A DNA stretch of 64,000 bases from Lachnospiraceae bacterium (lineage in GTDB: Bacteria; Bacillota; Clostridia; Lachnospirales; Lachnospiraceae), in contig JAKSPC010000002.1 in the NCBI GenBank assembly GCA_024405155.1, forward strand, positions 1 through 64,000, read 5' to 3'. The position numbers and the translations under genes are program-made. Positions 33,303 to 42,959 of this stretch are shown here, piece by piece (positions within the stretch are counted from its first letter, which is position 1; every line of letters begins with the position of its first letter). The notes under the pieces were generated by a model that was given only the letters and a program-made list of their open reading frames with translations, was not told the origin of the DNA and ran no database searches.

Positions 33303-34553
33303 ATGAAACTTGAATTTGGTTATGGACAGGGGATCCAAAGTGTAACAGTGCCGGATGAGGATCTGATCGCCGTACTGACGGCAAATCCCATGAAACATGA
33401 GCGAAGAGGGGCGGAAGCCGTGGAGTATGCGCTGGATCATCCCATAGGCGCTCCCGCGCTTTCCGGAATTGCAAAGAAAGGCATGAAAGCCGTCATCGTA
33501 ACCAGTGACATTTCCAGGCCCATGCCTTCCCGGGAAGTGCTTCCCTCTGTGATCCGGCGTCTTAACGAAGCTGGGATCCCTGACGGTGACATTACGGTGG
33601 TGTTTGCCCTTGGCTCCCACAGGAAGCATACGGAAGAAGAAAAAAAACATCTTGCAGGAGAAGAGGTATTTGCAAGGATACGCTGCGAAGACAGCTCCGA
33701 CAGCGGGTTCGTACATTTGGGAGTTACGAAAAAGGGGACCCCGGTGGATATCTGCCGTACGGCAGCGGAAGCAGACTTAAGGATCTGCCTGGGAAACATT
33801 GAGTTTCATTATTTTGCAGGGTATTCAGGCGGGTATAAGGCCATCATGCCCGGATGCTCCACCTATGATGCCATTCAGGTGAATCACACCATGATGACCG
33901 AAAACGATGCACACGCGGGAAAGCTGGAGGGCAATCCCGTACGGGAAGACATTGAGGAAGCAGGAAGGATCTGCGGAGTTGACTATATTGTAAACTGCGT
34001 CCTTGATGAACATAAAAAGATCGTTTATGCCGTGGCAGGTGACGTGATACAGGCACACAGAAAAGGATGCGAATACCTGGACCGCATGTACCGGTGCAAG
34101 ATCCCGGAAAAAGCGGATATCGTCATGGTGAGCCAGGGGGGTGCACCGAAAGACGCAAATCTTTACCAGGTGCAAAAGGCGCTGGATAACGCAAAGCATG
34201 CGGTAAAGCCCGGAGGGACCATCATTCTTGCCGGAGAATGCAAAGAGGGATTCGGCAGTCAGATCTTTGAAGAATGGCTGCTTCAGGCAGCCTCGCCGAA
34301 AGATCTTACCGAACGCATCTGCAGGGAGTTCCGTCTTGGCGGGCACAAGGCCGCGGCCATCGGCATGGTAGAAGAAATGGCGGATATTTATCTTGTATCG
34401 GAAATGAGCGACGATACGGTAAAAAGCATATTCATGACGCCGTTTGAAAGTATGGAAGCTGCCTATCGTGAGGCGCTTAAAAAACATAACGGGCATGCAA
34501 AGGTGATCGCCATGCCTTTCGGAGGGGCAACGCTGCCCGTAGTGACGGAATAA
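33303..34553 (+). CDS. larA: LarA-family nickel-dependent racemase
   Basis: 416 residues. LarA enzymes racemise lactate or other 2-hydroxy acids using a nickel-pincer nucleotide. Visible family features: TSDISRPMPSREVLP (about 64-78), GSHRKHTEEEKKHL (about 107-120) and HYFAGYSGGYKAIMPG (about 167-182), which carries the His and Lys that bind the cofactor. No larB, larC or larE is nearby to build the cofactor, so it depends on genes elsewhere and its substrate may not be lactate. AAAGG lies nine bases before the ATG. Confidence 0.85.
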   Translation: MKLEFGYGQGIQSVTVPDEDLIAVLTANPMKHERRGAEAVEYALDHPIGAPALSGIAKKGMKAVIVTSDISRPMPSREVLPSVIRRLNEAGIPDGDITVVFALGSHRKHTEEEKKHLAGEEVFARIRCEDSSDSGFVHLGVTKKGTPVDICRTAAEADLRICLGNIEFHYFAGYSGGYKAIMPGCSTYDAIQVNHTMMTENDAHAGKLEGNPVREDIEEAGRICGVDYIVNCVLDEHKKIVYAVAGDVIQAHRKGCEYLDRMYRCKIPEKADIVMVSQGGAPKDANLYQVQKALDNAKHAVKPGGTIILAGECKEGFGSQIFEEWLLQAASPKDLTERICREFRLGGHKAAAIGMVEEMADIYLVSEMSDDTVKSIFMTPFESMEAAYREALKKHNGHAKVIAMPFGGATLPVVTE

Positions 34554-34565
34554 GAGGAAACAGAC

Positions 34566-36398
34566 ATGAAGAAGATGATAACTGAAGAAACCGTGATACT
34601 TTATGTGATCTGCGCCATCGTCTACGGACTGGGATATGCGATCCCCGATGCATTGGGGTGTCATCCCCTGGTGAGCCTCCTCATCTGCATGGTACTCGGA
34701 TATATTGTGTATATGGCATCGGAGCGCTTCTTATTCAGCCCGTTTGTCCAGGAAAAGAAAGAAAGAAAATATTATCTGTTCGTGGTCATCATTCTGATCT
34801 ATATGATAGCCGCTGTCCTTTCGCAGATACTCATGGGGTATTCCCTGATGGAAGAACTGGGCGGTGAGATGATCTACATGCTTCTTTTTGCGGCTCTTGG
34901 TTTCGTGGTCACCCTGCTGCGGAATTTTCTGGCGAAAAAGAAGATCAGGAACAGATATGATGAAAGTGACGATACGTATCAATTCACGGAGAAAGAAAGA
35001 GAATATCTGAACAGTCTGAATGCTGAAAACAAAGAGATCACCGGAAAGTACAAAAAAGAGATTTCCGTGAAGACGGAAAACGGTGTCTTTGTAGGAACGA
35101 TCTATAAAAAACTGCTCTATTTCTGCGGGATCCCCTATGCCAAGCCTCCGGTGGGAGATCTGCGCTGGAAGGCGCCCGTGAGTCCCGATCCTTCGGAAAA
35201 AGTGTATGAAGCGGCAGGATTCGGCGATTCTCCGATCCAGCTGAATCTAAAGGGAAATCCTTTGTCAGAATGCAGGCAGAGTGAAGATTGTCTGTACCTG
35301 AACGTTGCCGTGGCACCGGATAAAAAAGAAAAGAAACCGGTCCTTGTGGTAGTTCCCGGTATGGATTTCGCCACAGGCGGAGCAATGGACCCTGCGGTTT
35401 TCGGAAATGCTTTTCTGAGTTCGGAACCCGGGACCGTCGTTGTAAGTTTCAATGCAAGGCTCGGTCTGCTGGGATATATAGACTTTTCCGGCATCCCCGG
35501 CGGAGAAGAATATCCGGATGCAAGAGATCTGGGATTTCTGGATCACATCGCAGCACTTTCCTGGATAAAGAACAATATCGCGGCTTTTGGGGGAGATCCT
35601 GAAAATATTACCGTAATGGGGTATGGTGCGGGAGCCGTCACTATCAGTGCACTTTCCGTCTGCAAGCAGGCGAAGGGACTTTTCAGAAAAGCGATCATAC
35701 TGGGAGAATCGTACAATCTGGTGGACCACGCGAAAGAGAACGCGGAGTTCCTTGCAAAAAGGCTGCTTCACAGCGTGGGGGCTGAAAGCATGGAGGATCT
35801 TCGCAGGCTTTCGTCAAATGAATTGTCCAGACAGACGCAGGAACTGGGCAGTTATCTTTGCGGACTGTCAGTAAAGGAAGGTCTGGTCCCGGAAGATATC
35901 TGCGGAGCTTACAAAGAGGGAAAGGCCGGGGACATCCGATTCATTCTCGGCACTGCGCCGGATGAGCTTCCTTCCTATCATTCACGGATGGGAAATGAAC
36001 CGGTCACGCAGCTGCAAAAGAACTTTCAGGAGGCATTGAAGACAGATCTGGATCCTGATGTGATCAGGCGGACTGCAGAGATCCTGAAGGCCGCAGGCAG
36101 TGAAACGAGAGGGATCACGTGGAAGATCGAAAACGAGATCGAAAAACTGGGAGCAGGTTCTTCCCTCATTCTCGCCGCCTTTCTGGGGAACCTTTCCATT
36201 GCGGAGTCCATGGGGGTGATCATTCCTGAGGACGTTTCGGAAGTACTGCAGAAGTTCCTGGGAAAGTTTCTGAGGGATGAGAAAATGAGATTTTACAATA
36301 ATGAGATCGTCGGATTCCATGAGCTTGCCTGGAAAGAGATCCCGGATGAACTGGTCGTCACAAGAAAAGACATCACTTGTGAGAAATCCCCGTTATAA
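34566..36398 (+). CDS. Membrane-anchored carboxylesterase-type B protein, Ser replaced
   Basis: 610 residues. Three N-terminal membrane helices (about 8-55, 65-85, 95-117) precede a type B esterase domain (about 155-600) with GIPYAKPPVGDLRW and SEDCLYLNV. The nucleophile elbow, normally GESAG, reads GYGAG near residue 353 (codons TAT GGT GCG), so Ser is Gly. The acid residue in GTAPDE is present; I cannot find the usual His. It is probably not a hydrolase, like neuroligin-type relatives, unless the elbow was misread. It lies 12 bases after the larA gene. Confidence 0.75.
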   Translation: MKKMITEETVILYVICAIVYGLGYAIPDALGCHPLVSLLICMVLGYIVYMASERFLFSPFVQEKKERKYYLFVVIILIYMIAAVLSQILMGYSLMEELGGEMIYMLLFAALGFVVTLLRNFLAKKKIRNRYDESDDTYQFTEKEREYLNSLNAENKEITGKYKKEISVKTENGVFVGTIYKKLLYFCGIPYAKPPVGDLRWKAPVSPDPSEKVYEAAGFGDSPIQLNLKGNPLSECRQSEDCLYLNVAVAPDKKEKKPVLVVVPGMDFATGGAMDPAVFGNAFLSSEPGTVVVSFNARLGLLGYIDFSGIPGGEEYPDARDLGFLDHIAALSWIKNNIAAFGGDPENITVMGYGAGAVTISALSVCKQAKGLFRKAIILGESYNLVDHAKENAEFLAKRLLHSVGAESMEDLRRLSSNELSRQTQELGSYLCGLSVKEGLVPEDICGAYKEGKAGDIRFILGTAPDELPSYHSRMGNEPVTQLQKNFQEALKTDLDPDVIRRTAEILKAAGSETRGITWKIENEIEKLGAGSSLILAAFLGNLSIAESMGVIIPEDVSEVLQKFLGKFLRDEKMRFYNNEIVGFHELAWKEIPDELVVTRKDITCEKSPL

Positions 36399-36433
36399 AG
36401 CAATTAGTACTTTCTTTTACTGCCATTTGCGTC

Positions 36434-36439
36434 TATAAT
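36434..36439 (+). promoter_or_regulatory. -10 box of malic enzyme gene
   Basis: TATAAT lies 33 bases before the start codon. No good -35 is seen at the normal distance (TTTCTT at 36411), so an activator may be needed. Confidence 0.35.
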
Positions 36440-36471
36440 GTGAGGAAGTGTGGTTATCAGGAGGAAACATT

Positions 36472-37650
36472 ATGAATTATGCTGAAGAATCATTAAAGAA
36501 ACACTATGAGTGGAAGGGCAAGATCGAAGTGGTGGCTACGGTCCCCGTGGAATCAAAGGATGATCTGAGCCTTGCATATACCCCCGGCGTTGCACAGCCC
36601 TGTCTGGAGATCCAGAAAGACGTGGAAAAGTCCTACGAGCTGACCAGACGCCACAATCTCTGCGCTGTCATTACTGACGGAACCGCAGTTCTCGGTCTTG
36701 GCGACATCGGTCCCGAAGCCGGAATGCCCGTTATGGAAGGAAAGTGCGTACTGTTCAAGTCCTTCGGCAACGTGGACGCATTTCCGCTTTGCGTAAAGTC
36801 AAAGGATGTAGATGAGATCGTAAATACTGTAGCGCTGATCTCCGGTTCATTCGGCGGGATCAACCTGGAAGATATTGCTGCGCCCCGCTGCTTCGAGATC
36901 GAAAGAAAACTGAAAGAGAGATGTGATATCCCTATTTTCCACGATGATCAGCACGGTACCGCAGTTATTACCCTGGCAGGCCTCATTAATGCACTGAAAG
37001 TGGTCGGCAAGAAGAAGGAAGAAGTAAAGATCGTTACTTCCGGCGCCGGCGCTGCAGCCATTGCCATTGTAAAGCTGCTTCTTTCCTACGGCTTCAAGGA
37101 CATCACCATGTGCGACAGAAAGGGAGCCATCTATAAGGGCCGCGAAGGACTGAACTGGATCAAGGAAGAGATGGCAGAACAGACCAACCTTGAGAAAAAG
37201 GCAGGAACGCTTGCAGACATGCTTGCAGGCGCTGACATCTTCATCGGTGTTTCCGCACCCGGCACCGTGACTACGGATATGGTAAAGACCATGAACAGAG
37301 ACGCCATCGTATTTGCCTGTGCGAACCCCACCCCGGAGATCTTCCCTGAGGATGCAAAGGCAGGCGGCGCGAAAGTCATTTCCACCGGACGTTCCGATTA
37401 TCCCAACCAGATCAACAACGTTCTGGCGTTCCCCGGCATCTTCCGCGGTACATTTGATGTAAGAGCAAAGGACATCAATGAAGAGATGAAGATGGCGGCG
37501 GCACTTGCTCTGGCAGGACTTATTTCCGATGAGGAACTGTCCGCAGACTACATCATTCCCAAGGCGTTTGACAAGAGAGTTGGTCCGGCAGTGGCAAAGG
37601 CCGTTTCCGAGGCTGCGATCAGATCAGGCGTGGCAAGGATCAATAAGTAA
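36472..37650 (+). CDS. NAD(P)-dependent malic enzyme
   Basis: 392 residues from ATG 36472 after CAGGAGGAAA. It decarboxylates malate to pyruvate. Family features: SLAYTPGVAQPC (about 38-49), TDGTAVLGLGDIG, the metal-binding FHDDQHGTA (about 157-165), the Rossmann stretch SGAGAAAIAI (about 189-198) and ACANPTPEI. It is the short bacterial type without the phosphotransacetylase domain. NAD or NADP preference cannot be told from sequence by eye. Confidence 0.92.
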   Translation: MNYAEESLKKHYEWKGKIEVVATVPVESKDDLSLAYTPGVAQPCLEIQKDVEKSYELTRRHNLCAVITDGTAVLGLGDIGPEAGMPVMEGKCVLFKSFGNVDAFPLCVKSKDVDEIVNTVALISGSFGGINLEDIAAPRCFEIERKLKERCDIPIFHDDQHGTAVITLAGLINALKVVGKKKEEVKIVTSGAGAAAIAIVKLLLSYGFKDITMCDRKGAIYKGREGLNWIKEEMAEQTNLEKKAGTLADMLAGADIFIGVSAPGTVTTDMVKTMNRDAIVFACANPTPEIFPEDAKAGGAKVISTGRSDYPNQINNVLAFPGIFRGTFDVRAKDINEEMKMAAALALAGLISDEELSADYIIPKAFDKRVGPAVAKAVSEAAIRSGVARINK

Positions 37651-37679
37651 TTCATTTATTTATATAAAAGGAGACTATA

Positions 37680-38513
37680 ATGGATAAGAAAAAGTTAGCA
37701 TTAGCGGCTGCCAAGGCCAGACTGCTTGCAGTTACCATGGTCCATGACGCAGCTTCGGGTCATCCGGGCGGAAGCCTTTCCTGCATCGATGCGCTCACCT
37801 ACCTTTACAATGAAGAGATGAACATTGATGTGAAGAATCCCAAGTGGGAAGACAGAGACCGTTTTGTTATGTCCAAGGGTCACTGCTCACCGGCAGTTTA
37901 TCCGGTCCTTGCTCTTCGCGGTTTCTTCCCCGCAGAGGATCTTAAGATGTTCCGCCGCATTGACGGACATATGTCAGGTCACGTGGAAATGAAGTACAAT
38001 CCCGGTGTCGATATGTCCACCGGTTCCCTGGGACAGGGCATCTCTACCGCTGTAGGAATGGCTCTTGCAGGAAAAGTCAACAAGAAGGATTACAGAGTAT
38101 ATGCCATCATGGGTGATGGTGAGATCGCGGAAGGCCAGGTATGGGAAGCCATGATGGCTGCAGCAAAGTACAGCCTTGACAATCTCTGCGCACTGGTAGA
38201 CGTGAACGGTCTGCAGATCGACGGTGCTACCAGGGACGTAATGCCCACCGAGCCTCTTGACAAGAAGTTCGAAGCATTCGGATGGCACGTGGTAAAATGC
38301 GATGGTCACGACTTTGATTCCATCAAGGCAGCGTATGACGAGGCAAAGACCGTAAAGGGACAGCCCACGATGATCCTTGCAAAGACCGTAAAGGGCAAGG
38401 GAGTAAGCTTTATGGAGAACCAGGCAGGCTGGCACGGAAAGGCTCCGAACGATGAGCAGTTTGCACAGGCCAAGGCAGAACTGGAAGCAGTAATTAAGGA
38501 ATTGGAGGCGTGA
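37680..38513 (+). CDS. Transketolase, N-terminal subunit
   Basis: 277 residues. It carries the thiamine diphosphate pyrophosphate-binding half: SGHPGGSLS, MSKGHCSPAVYP, GSLGQGIS and GDGEIAEGQ ... N. With the next gene it forms a split transketolase of the pentose phosphate pathway, common in Clostridia and Archaea. AAAGGAGA precedes the ATG; the stop lies two bases before the next start. Confidence 0.92.
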   Translation: MDKKKLALAAAKARLLAVTMVHDAASGHPGGSLSCIDALTYLYNEEMNIDVKNPKWEDRDRFVMSKGHCSPAVYPVLALRGFFPAEDLKMFRRIDGHMSGHVEMKYNPGVDMSTGSLGQGISTAVGMALAGKVNKKDYRVYAIMGDGEIAEGQVWEAMMAAAKYSLDNLCALVDVNGLQIDGATRDVMPTEPLDKKFEAFGWHVVKCDGHDFDSIKAAYDEAKTVKGQPTMILAKTVKGKGVSFMENQAGWHGKAPNDEQFAQAKAELEAVIKELEA

Positions 38514-38515
38514 TC

Positions 38516-39463
38516 ATGGGAGATAAGATCGCTACACGTGAGGCCTATGGTAAGGCCCTTGCAGCAGTTGCCGAAAAGGAACCCAAGCTCGTAGTATTCG
38601 ATGCAGACCTTGCAGGCGCAACAATGAGTAAATATTTCAAAGAGGCATGCCCTGAGAGATTCTTCGACATGGGTATCGCAGAGGCAGACATGGTTGGCGT
38701 TGCAGCCGGCATGGCAACCTGCGGATTCAAGCCTTTCGTAAACAGTTTCGCCATGTTCTCTGCAGGCCGTGCCTGGGAGCAGGTAAGAAACTCCGTATGC
38801 TATCCCGGACTGAACGTTAAGGTAGTCGGCTCCCACGGCGGACTTTCCGTAGGTGAAGATGGTGCTACCCATCAGTGTATCGAGGACTTTGCCATCATGC
38901 GCGCTATTCCCGGCATGACCGTTCTCTGCCCCTGTGACGGAAACGAGATGCAGAAGGCAGTAGAGGCACTTCTTAAGTTCGAAGGCCCCGCTTACATGAG
39001 ACTGGGCAGACTGGCTGTAGAGACAGTTACCGATACCATCCCCGGATACAAGTTTGAGATCGGAAAAGGTTCCGTACTTCGCGAAGGTAAGGACGTGACC
39101 ATCATTGCCACCGGTATGAATGTTCAGATGGCTCTGAAGGCTGCAGAGATCCTTGCTGCAGAAGGTATCGATGCCAAGATCGTTGACATGCATACCATCA
39201 AGCCGCTGGATACCGAACTTGTTCTGGCATGCGCAAAGGAGACCGGCGCCATCGTTACTTCTGAGGAAGCCAACGTACTCGGCGGACTGGGCGCAGCCGT
39301 TGCAGAGTTCCTTTCCGAGAATTATCCCGTACCCGTTGTACGTCATGGCGTAAACGACGAATTCGGACGTTCCGGCAAGGCTCCCGCAGTTCTGGAAGCA
39401 TATGGTATTACCGCAGAAGTGATCGCTGAAAAAGCGAAAGAGGCTATTGCAAAAAAAGCTTGA
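38516..39463 (+). CDS. Transketolase, C-terminal subunit
   Basis: 315 residues from ATG 38516 with TTGGAGG upstream; a GTG six bases earlier lies in the RBS region. It carries the pyrimidine-binding half (DADLAGATMSK, DMGIAEADMVGVAAGMA, SHGGLSVGEDGATHQ with the conserved Glu and His) and the C-terminal domain (TGMNVQMALKAAEIL). It works only with the preceding subunit. Confidence 0.92.
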   Translation: MGDKIATREAYGKALAAVAEKEPKLVVFDADLAGATMSKYFKEACPERFFDMGIAEADMVGVAAGMATCGFKPFVNSFAMFSAGRAWEQVRNSVCYPGLNVKVVGSHGGLSVGEDGATHQCIEDFAIMRAIPGMTVLCPCDGNEMQKAVEALLKFEGPAYMRLGRLAVETVTDTIPGYKFEIGKGSVLREGKDVTIIATGMNVQMALKAAEILAAEGIDAKIVDMHTIKPLDTELVLACAKETGAIVTSEEANVLGGLGAAVAEFLSENYPVPVVRHGVNDEFGRSGKAPAVLEAYGITAEVIAEKAKEAIAKKA

Positions 39464-39494
39464 AATAACGGCAGTATTGTGATAGACTCCCCAT

Positions 39495-39517
39495 AGTGCA
39501 ATTTTCCCGCACTTTTT
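39495..39517 (+). terminator. Weak terminator after transketolase
   Basis: AGTGC (39495-39499) and GCACT (39509-39513) form a short stem followed by five T. Confidence 0.4.
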
Positions 39518-39569
39518 ATGTTGCTGTAAGAAATTACAAAATCTGCAACCGAAGGGAGGTCAGGGGACT

Positions 39570-39746
39570 TTGTCAAAGGTAGTACTCGCACCTGGTGAAT
39601 CACTGGACAACGCACTCAGAAAGTTCAAGAGAAACTGTGCAAAGGCAGGGATCATTCAGGAGATCCGCAAGAGAGAATTTTATACCAAGCCTAGCGTAAA
39701 GGAGAAATTGAAGTCTGAAGCTGCTAGGAAGCGTAAGTTCAATTAA
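39570..39746 (+). CDS. rpsU: 30S ribosomal protein S21
   Basis: 58 codons from TTG 39570 with GGGAGGT upstream. The product begins [18 protein letters not shown] and ends in a basic tail ([13 protein letters not shown]), the S21 pattern and length. S21 binds the 30S platform during initiation. The TTG start and size make it easy to miss. It heads the phoH-ybeY run. Confidence 0.93.
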   Translation: MSKVVLAPGESLDNALRKFKRNCAKAGIIQEIRKREFYTKPSVKEKLKSEAARKRKFN

Positions 39747-39806
39747 TAAGAAATGGCCTCAATTCTTCATGAGTTGAGGCTATACTTATATTACAGGAGA
39801 AAATAT

Positions 39807-40799
39807 TTGGCAGAACTATTAAAGGACATTCCGGCAGGCGTTCAGCAAAGTATCTTCGGCCCCGGCGACATTTATCTGAAAAAGCTGGAAAAAGCATTGG
39901 AGGTAGATGTGGTGGAGAGGAACGGAATGGTCAAAATTAACGGTTCGGAAAAGGCTGTGCAGTCCGCATCAGATGTGATCGACAGCCTTGTTTCGGTATG
40001 CAATAACGGGAATGATCCTACGGAGCAGCAGGTGGACTACGTACTTTCCTTAAGTGCCGAAGGAAAAGAAAATGATCTGGCACAACTGGATAATGATATC
40101 ATCACAAGGACCGTGACAGGAAAACCCGTAAAGCCCAAAACAAAAGGACAGAAAGAATACGTGGATCTGATCCGCAGCAAAATGATCACGTTCGGCATCG
40201 GTCCTGCAGGAACCGGAAAGACATATCTTGCCATGGCCATGGCGGTCAAGGCTTTCAAAAATGAAGAGGTACAAAGGATCATTCTGACCAGACCTGCCAT
40301 TGAAGCCGGTGAGAAGCTGGGATTCCTTCCCGGGGATCTCCAGCAGAAGATAGATCCTTACTTGAGGCCTCTGTATGATGCGCTTTACAATATCATGGGA
40401 GCGGATCAGTACCTGGCCAATACGGAAAAGGGACTCATTGAAGTGGCGCCTCTTGCCTACATGAGAGGCCGCACGCTTGACAATGCCTTCATTATTCTGG
40501 ATGAGGCACAGAACTGTACCCAGGCACAGATGAAGATGTTCCTCACAAGGATCGGTTTCGGCTCCAAAGTTGTAGTGACGGGCGACCTGACACAGAAAGA
40601 TCTGGAGATCAGGGATATATCCGGACTGGAGGCGGCATCAAAGATCCTTTCCGGGATCGATGAGATCGGATTTGCAAAGCTTACCGCTTTAGACGTGGTC
40701 CGTCATCCTTTGGTGCAGAAGATCGTGAATGCCTACGAAAAATACGAATCATCAAAAAGACCGGAGAGAGAGCATTATGACCGTAAATATAGAAAATGA
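39807..40799 (+). CDS. phoH: PhoH-family ATPase
   Basis: 330 residues from TTG 39807, six bases after CAGGAGA; the frame is also open from ATG 39753, but that ATG lies in a hairpin (GCCTCAA ... TTGAGGC, 39757-39781) without an RBS. Walker A GPAGTGKTYLA, Walker B FIILDEAQNCT and an N-terminal KH-like part match PhoH/PhoL, an RNA-binding ATPase linked to ribosome maturation. It overlaps ybeY by 23 bases, the standard partner. Confidence 0.92.
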   Translation: MAELLKDIPAGVQQSIFGPGDIYLKKLEKALEVDVVERNGMVKINGSEKAVQSASDVIDSLVSVCNNGNDPTEQQVDYVLSLSAEGKENDLAQLDNDIITRTVTGKPVKPKTKGQKEYVDLIRSKMITFGIGPAGTGKTYLAMAMAVKAFKNEEVQRIILTRPAIEAGEKLGFLPGDLQQKIDPYLRPLYDALYNIMGADQYLANTEKGLIEVAPLAYMRGRTLDNAFIILDEAQNCTQAQMKMFLTRIGFGSKVVVTGDLTQKDLEIRDISGLEAASKILSGIDEIGFAKLTALDVVRHPLVQKIVNAYEKYESSKRPEREHYDRKYRK

Positions 40800-41289
40800 A
40801 TCCGAAAATCTGCAAAAGCTTCGGGAAAAACTTTCAAAAGAACCGGGAGAGATCATAAACGAGATCATCCTTGCGGTCCTGGATCACGAGAACTGCCCCT
40901 ATGAATGCGCGGCAGACGTTCTGATCACGGATGATGACATGATCCGTCAGATCAACAAAGAACAGAGAGATATTGACAAAGCCACGGACGTGCTCAGCTT
41001 TCCCATGGTGGATTTTGCCTCTCCGTCGGATTTTGAGGGATTTGACGACAGATATGAGCTGTTTGAACCGGATTCCGGCGAGCTGCTTCTGGGGGATATC
41101 GTTCTTTCTGCAGAACACATTATGGCGCAGGCAGAAGAATACGGTCATTCCTGCGACAGAGAGCTCGCGTTTCTGACGGCACACAGCATGCTTCATCTTC
41201 TGGGCTATGACCACATGGAAGATGAAGAAAGAGAGACCATGGAACAAAAGCAGCGGGATATCCTTGACGAGGCGGGTTATCGCAGATGA
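40777..41289 (+). CDS. ybeY: Endoribonuclease YbeY
   Basis: 170 residues from ATG 40777. The zinc motif HSMLHLLGYDHMEDEE (H-x3-H-x5-H) is complete near the C-terminus, and TDVLSFP is the second family signature. YbeY acts in 16S rRNA 3' maturation and ribosome quality control. The insert ASPSDFEGFDDRYELFEPDSG makes it slightly longer than average. Confidence 0.93.
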   Translation: MTVNIENESENLQKLREKLSKEPGEIINEIILAVLDHENCPYECAADVLITDDDMIRQINKEQRDIDKATDVLSFPMVDFASPSDFEGFDDRYELFEPDSGELLLGDIVLSAEHIMAQAEEYGHSCDRELAFLTAHSMLHLLGYDHMEDEERETMEQKQRDILDEAGYRR

Positions 41290-42959
41290 AGAACAGAAAG
41301 ATCCATAATTTTATCGTTCAGGGAAGTCTGCTGGCGGCAGCGGGGATCGTATGCCGTCTGATCGGCATGCTGTACCGTCTGCCTCTTATCGATATCATCG
41401 GCACCAAGGGCAACGGCTACTATACATCCGCATACAGCATTTATAACATCCTTCTGATCATTTCCTCGTATTCGCTGCCCACGGCAATGTCGCGGATCGT
41501 ATCCGAGCGTCTGGCAGGAGAAAGGTACGAGGACGTGAGGCGTTCCCTCAGGGTCGCCTTCCTGTATTCCACGGTGATCGGTGCACTGATGTTTGCCGTC
41601 ATGTTTTTTGGTGCGCAAAGGATCGCCGATTTCATGAACAAGCCCTTCCTGAGCTACGTTCTTGTTACTCTGGCTCCTACGGTATGGATCATGGCCTACC
41701 TGGGGATCCTTCGCGGTTATTTCCAGGGGACCGGCAACATGATGCCCACGGGTGTTTCCCAGATCCTGGAGCAGGTGGTAAATGCGATCGTTTCCATCGT
41801 CATGGCAAAACTGCTGTTTTCGTATGGCGAGACGCTGGTGCAGGCGGGGGGATCGGAAGAACTGAAGTACGCATACGGTGCCGCCGGAGGGACAATCGGT
41901 ACCGGTGCCGGTGCGCTGATCGCGCTTTTATTCTTCCTGCTCATCTATTTCCTTTACGGAAGGGAGATCATTTCCGAAGAACCGGAGGATACCGTGACCG
42001 CTCCTCGGGTCCCGGAGTCGTATAAAAGTGTTACAAAAGCTCTTTTGCTGACGCTCCTTCCCATTTTATTCAGTTCCTTCGTTTATAATGCCAATACGGT
42101 CATTGACGATTTCATTTTTTCCAGGATCATGACCTACCTGGGATACGGCACCTCCATCGTTCTTTTATGGGGGATCTTCGGTGAATACCGTATTCTGTTC
42201 AATATTCCCATGGCCATTGCCAATTCCATGAGCTCCTCCGTACTTCCCTCCCTTACGGCAGCGGCGGCAAGGAACGACAGGGAACTGGTCATGAAGAAAA
42301 CCAGGCTGGGGATCAGCTTTACCATTATGATCGCCGTTCCGGCCTGTGTGGGAATGATCTTCCTGGCAGAGCCCATCTGTGCGTTCCTTTTTCCCAGTGA
42401 GCAGAGCGGGATCCTCATCAATGTGATCCGTCTGGGCGCTCCGGCAGTGGTGGTATGTTCCGTTTCCACCATCACGAATGCCATCCTGCAGGGGATAGGG
42501 CAGCTGAATAAACCGCTCGTTCATTCGGCCATCGGTCTTTTGCTGCATATCCTGCTGCTGATCGTGCTGCTTTTCATATGGCCCGGGATCTATTCCGTGG
42601 TGATCGCGCATTTTGCGTTCGGTCTGTTCGTCTGCATCCTGAACCATTCCGCCATAAACAAATATGTGGGAAAGGGAACGGAAGAGATCCGGTCTTACAT
42701 AAAACCGCTGGCAGCTTCCCTCATCATGGGTGCCGCGGCATATGGCATCTACCGTCTTCTTGTCCGTATCCTGCCGGCCGGACTTACCGCCAACAGGTTC
42801 GGCGTCGGTCTTATGCTGGTCGTCTGTATCGGTGCGGGACTTTTCATTTATCTGTTTGCTCTGTTCCTCATGAAACCGTATACGAAAGAGGAACTGAGGG
42901 AGATGCCCATGGGCAGGAGGCTTTACCGTCTTGCCCGGAAGATGGGGCTGATGTCATGA
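41286..42959 (+). CDS. MurJ/SpoVB-type lipid-linked sugar flippase
   Basis: 557 residues with about 14 membrane helices, beginning FIVQGSLLAAAGIVCRLIGMLYRLP, the family signature of YtgP/SpoVB proteins in the MOP superfamily. YtgP works as lipid II flippase MurJ in Bacillus; a related paralogue acts in sporulation. Which one this is cannot be told. The start overlaps the ybeY stop by four bases. Confidence 0.85.
   Translation: MKNRKIHNFIVQGSLLAAAGIVCRLIGMLYRLPLIDIIGTKGNGYYTSAYSIYNILLIISSYSLPTAMSRIVSERLAGERYEDVRRSLRVAFLYSTVIGALMFAVMFFGAQRIADFMNKPFLSYVLVTLAPTVWIMAYLGILRGYFQGTGNMMPTGVSQILEQVVNAIVSIVMAKLLFSYGETLVQAGGSEELKYAYGAAGGTIGTGAGALIALLFFLLIYFLYGREIISEEPEDTVTAPRVPESYKSVTKALLLTLLPILFSSFVYNANTVIDDFIFSRIMTYLGYGTSIVLLWGIFGEYRILFNIPMAIANSMSSSVLPSLTAAAARNDRELVMKKTRLGISFTIMIAVPACVGMIFLAEPICAFLFPSEQSGILINVIRLGAPAVVVCSVSTITNAILQGIGQLNKPLVHSAIGLLLHILLLIVLLFIWPGIYSVVIAHFAFGLFVCILNHSAINKYVGKGTEEIRSYIKPLAASLIMGAAAYGIYRLLVRILPAGLTANRFGVGLMLVVCIGAGLFIYLFALFLMKPYTKEELREMPMGRRLYRLARKMGLMS

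Noticed and set aside
39757..39781. Terminator after rpsU
   Set aside because: A stem exists (GCCTCAA/TTGAGGC) but no T tract follows; it may be an mRNA processing or regulatory hairpin before phoH.
42578..42955. Long N-terminal extension of the BaiN-like protein
   Set aside because: It lies inside the flippase gene in another frame, and ATG 42956 has the usual ATGA overlap.
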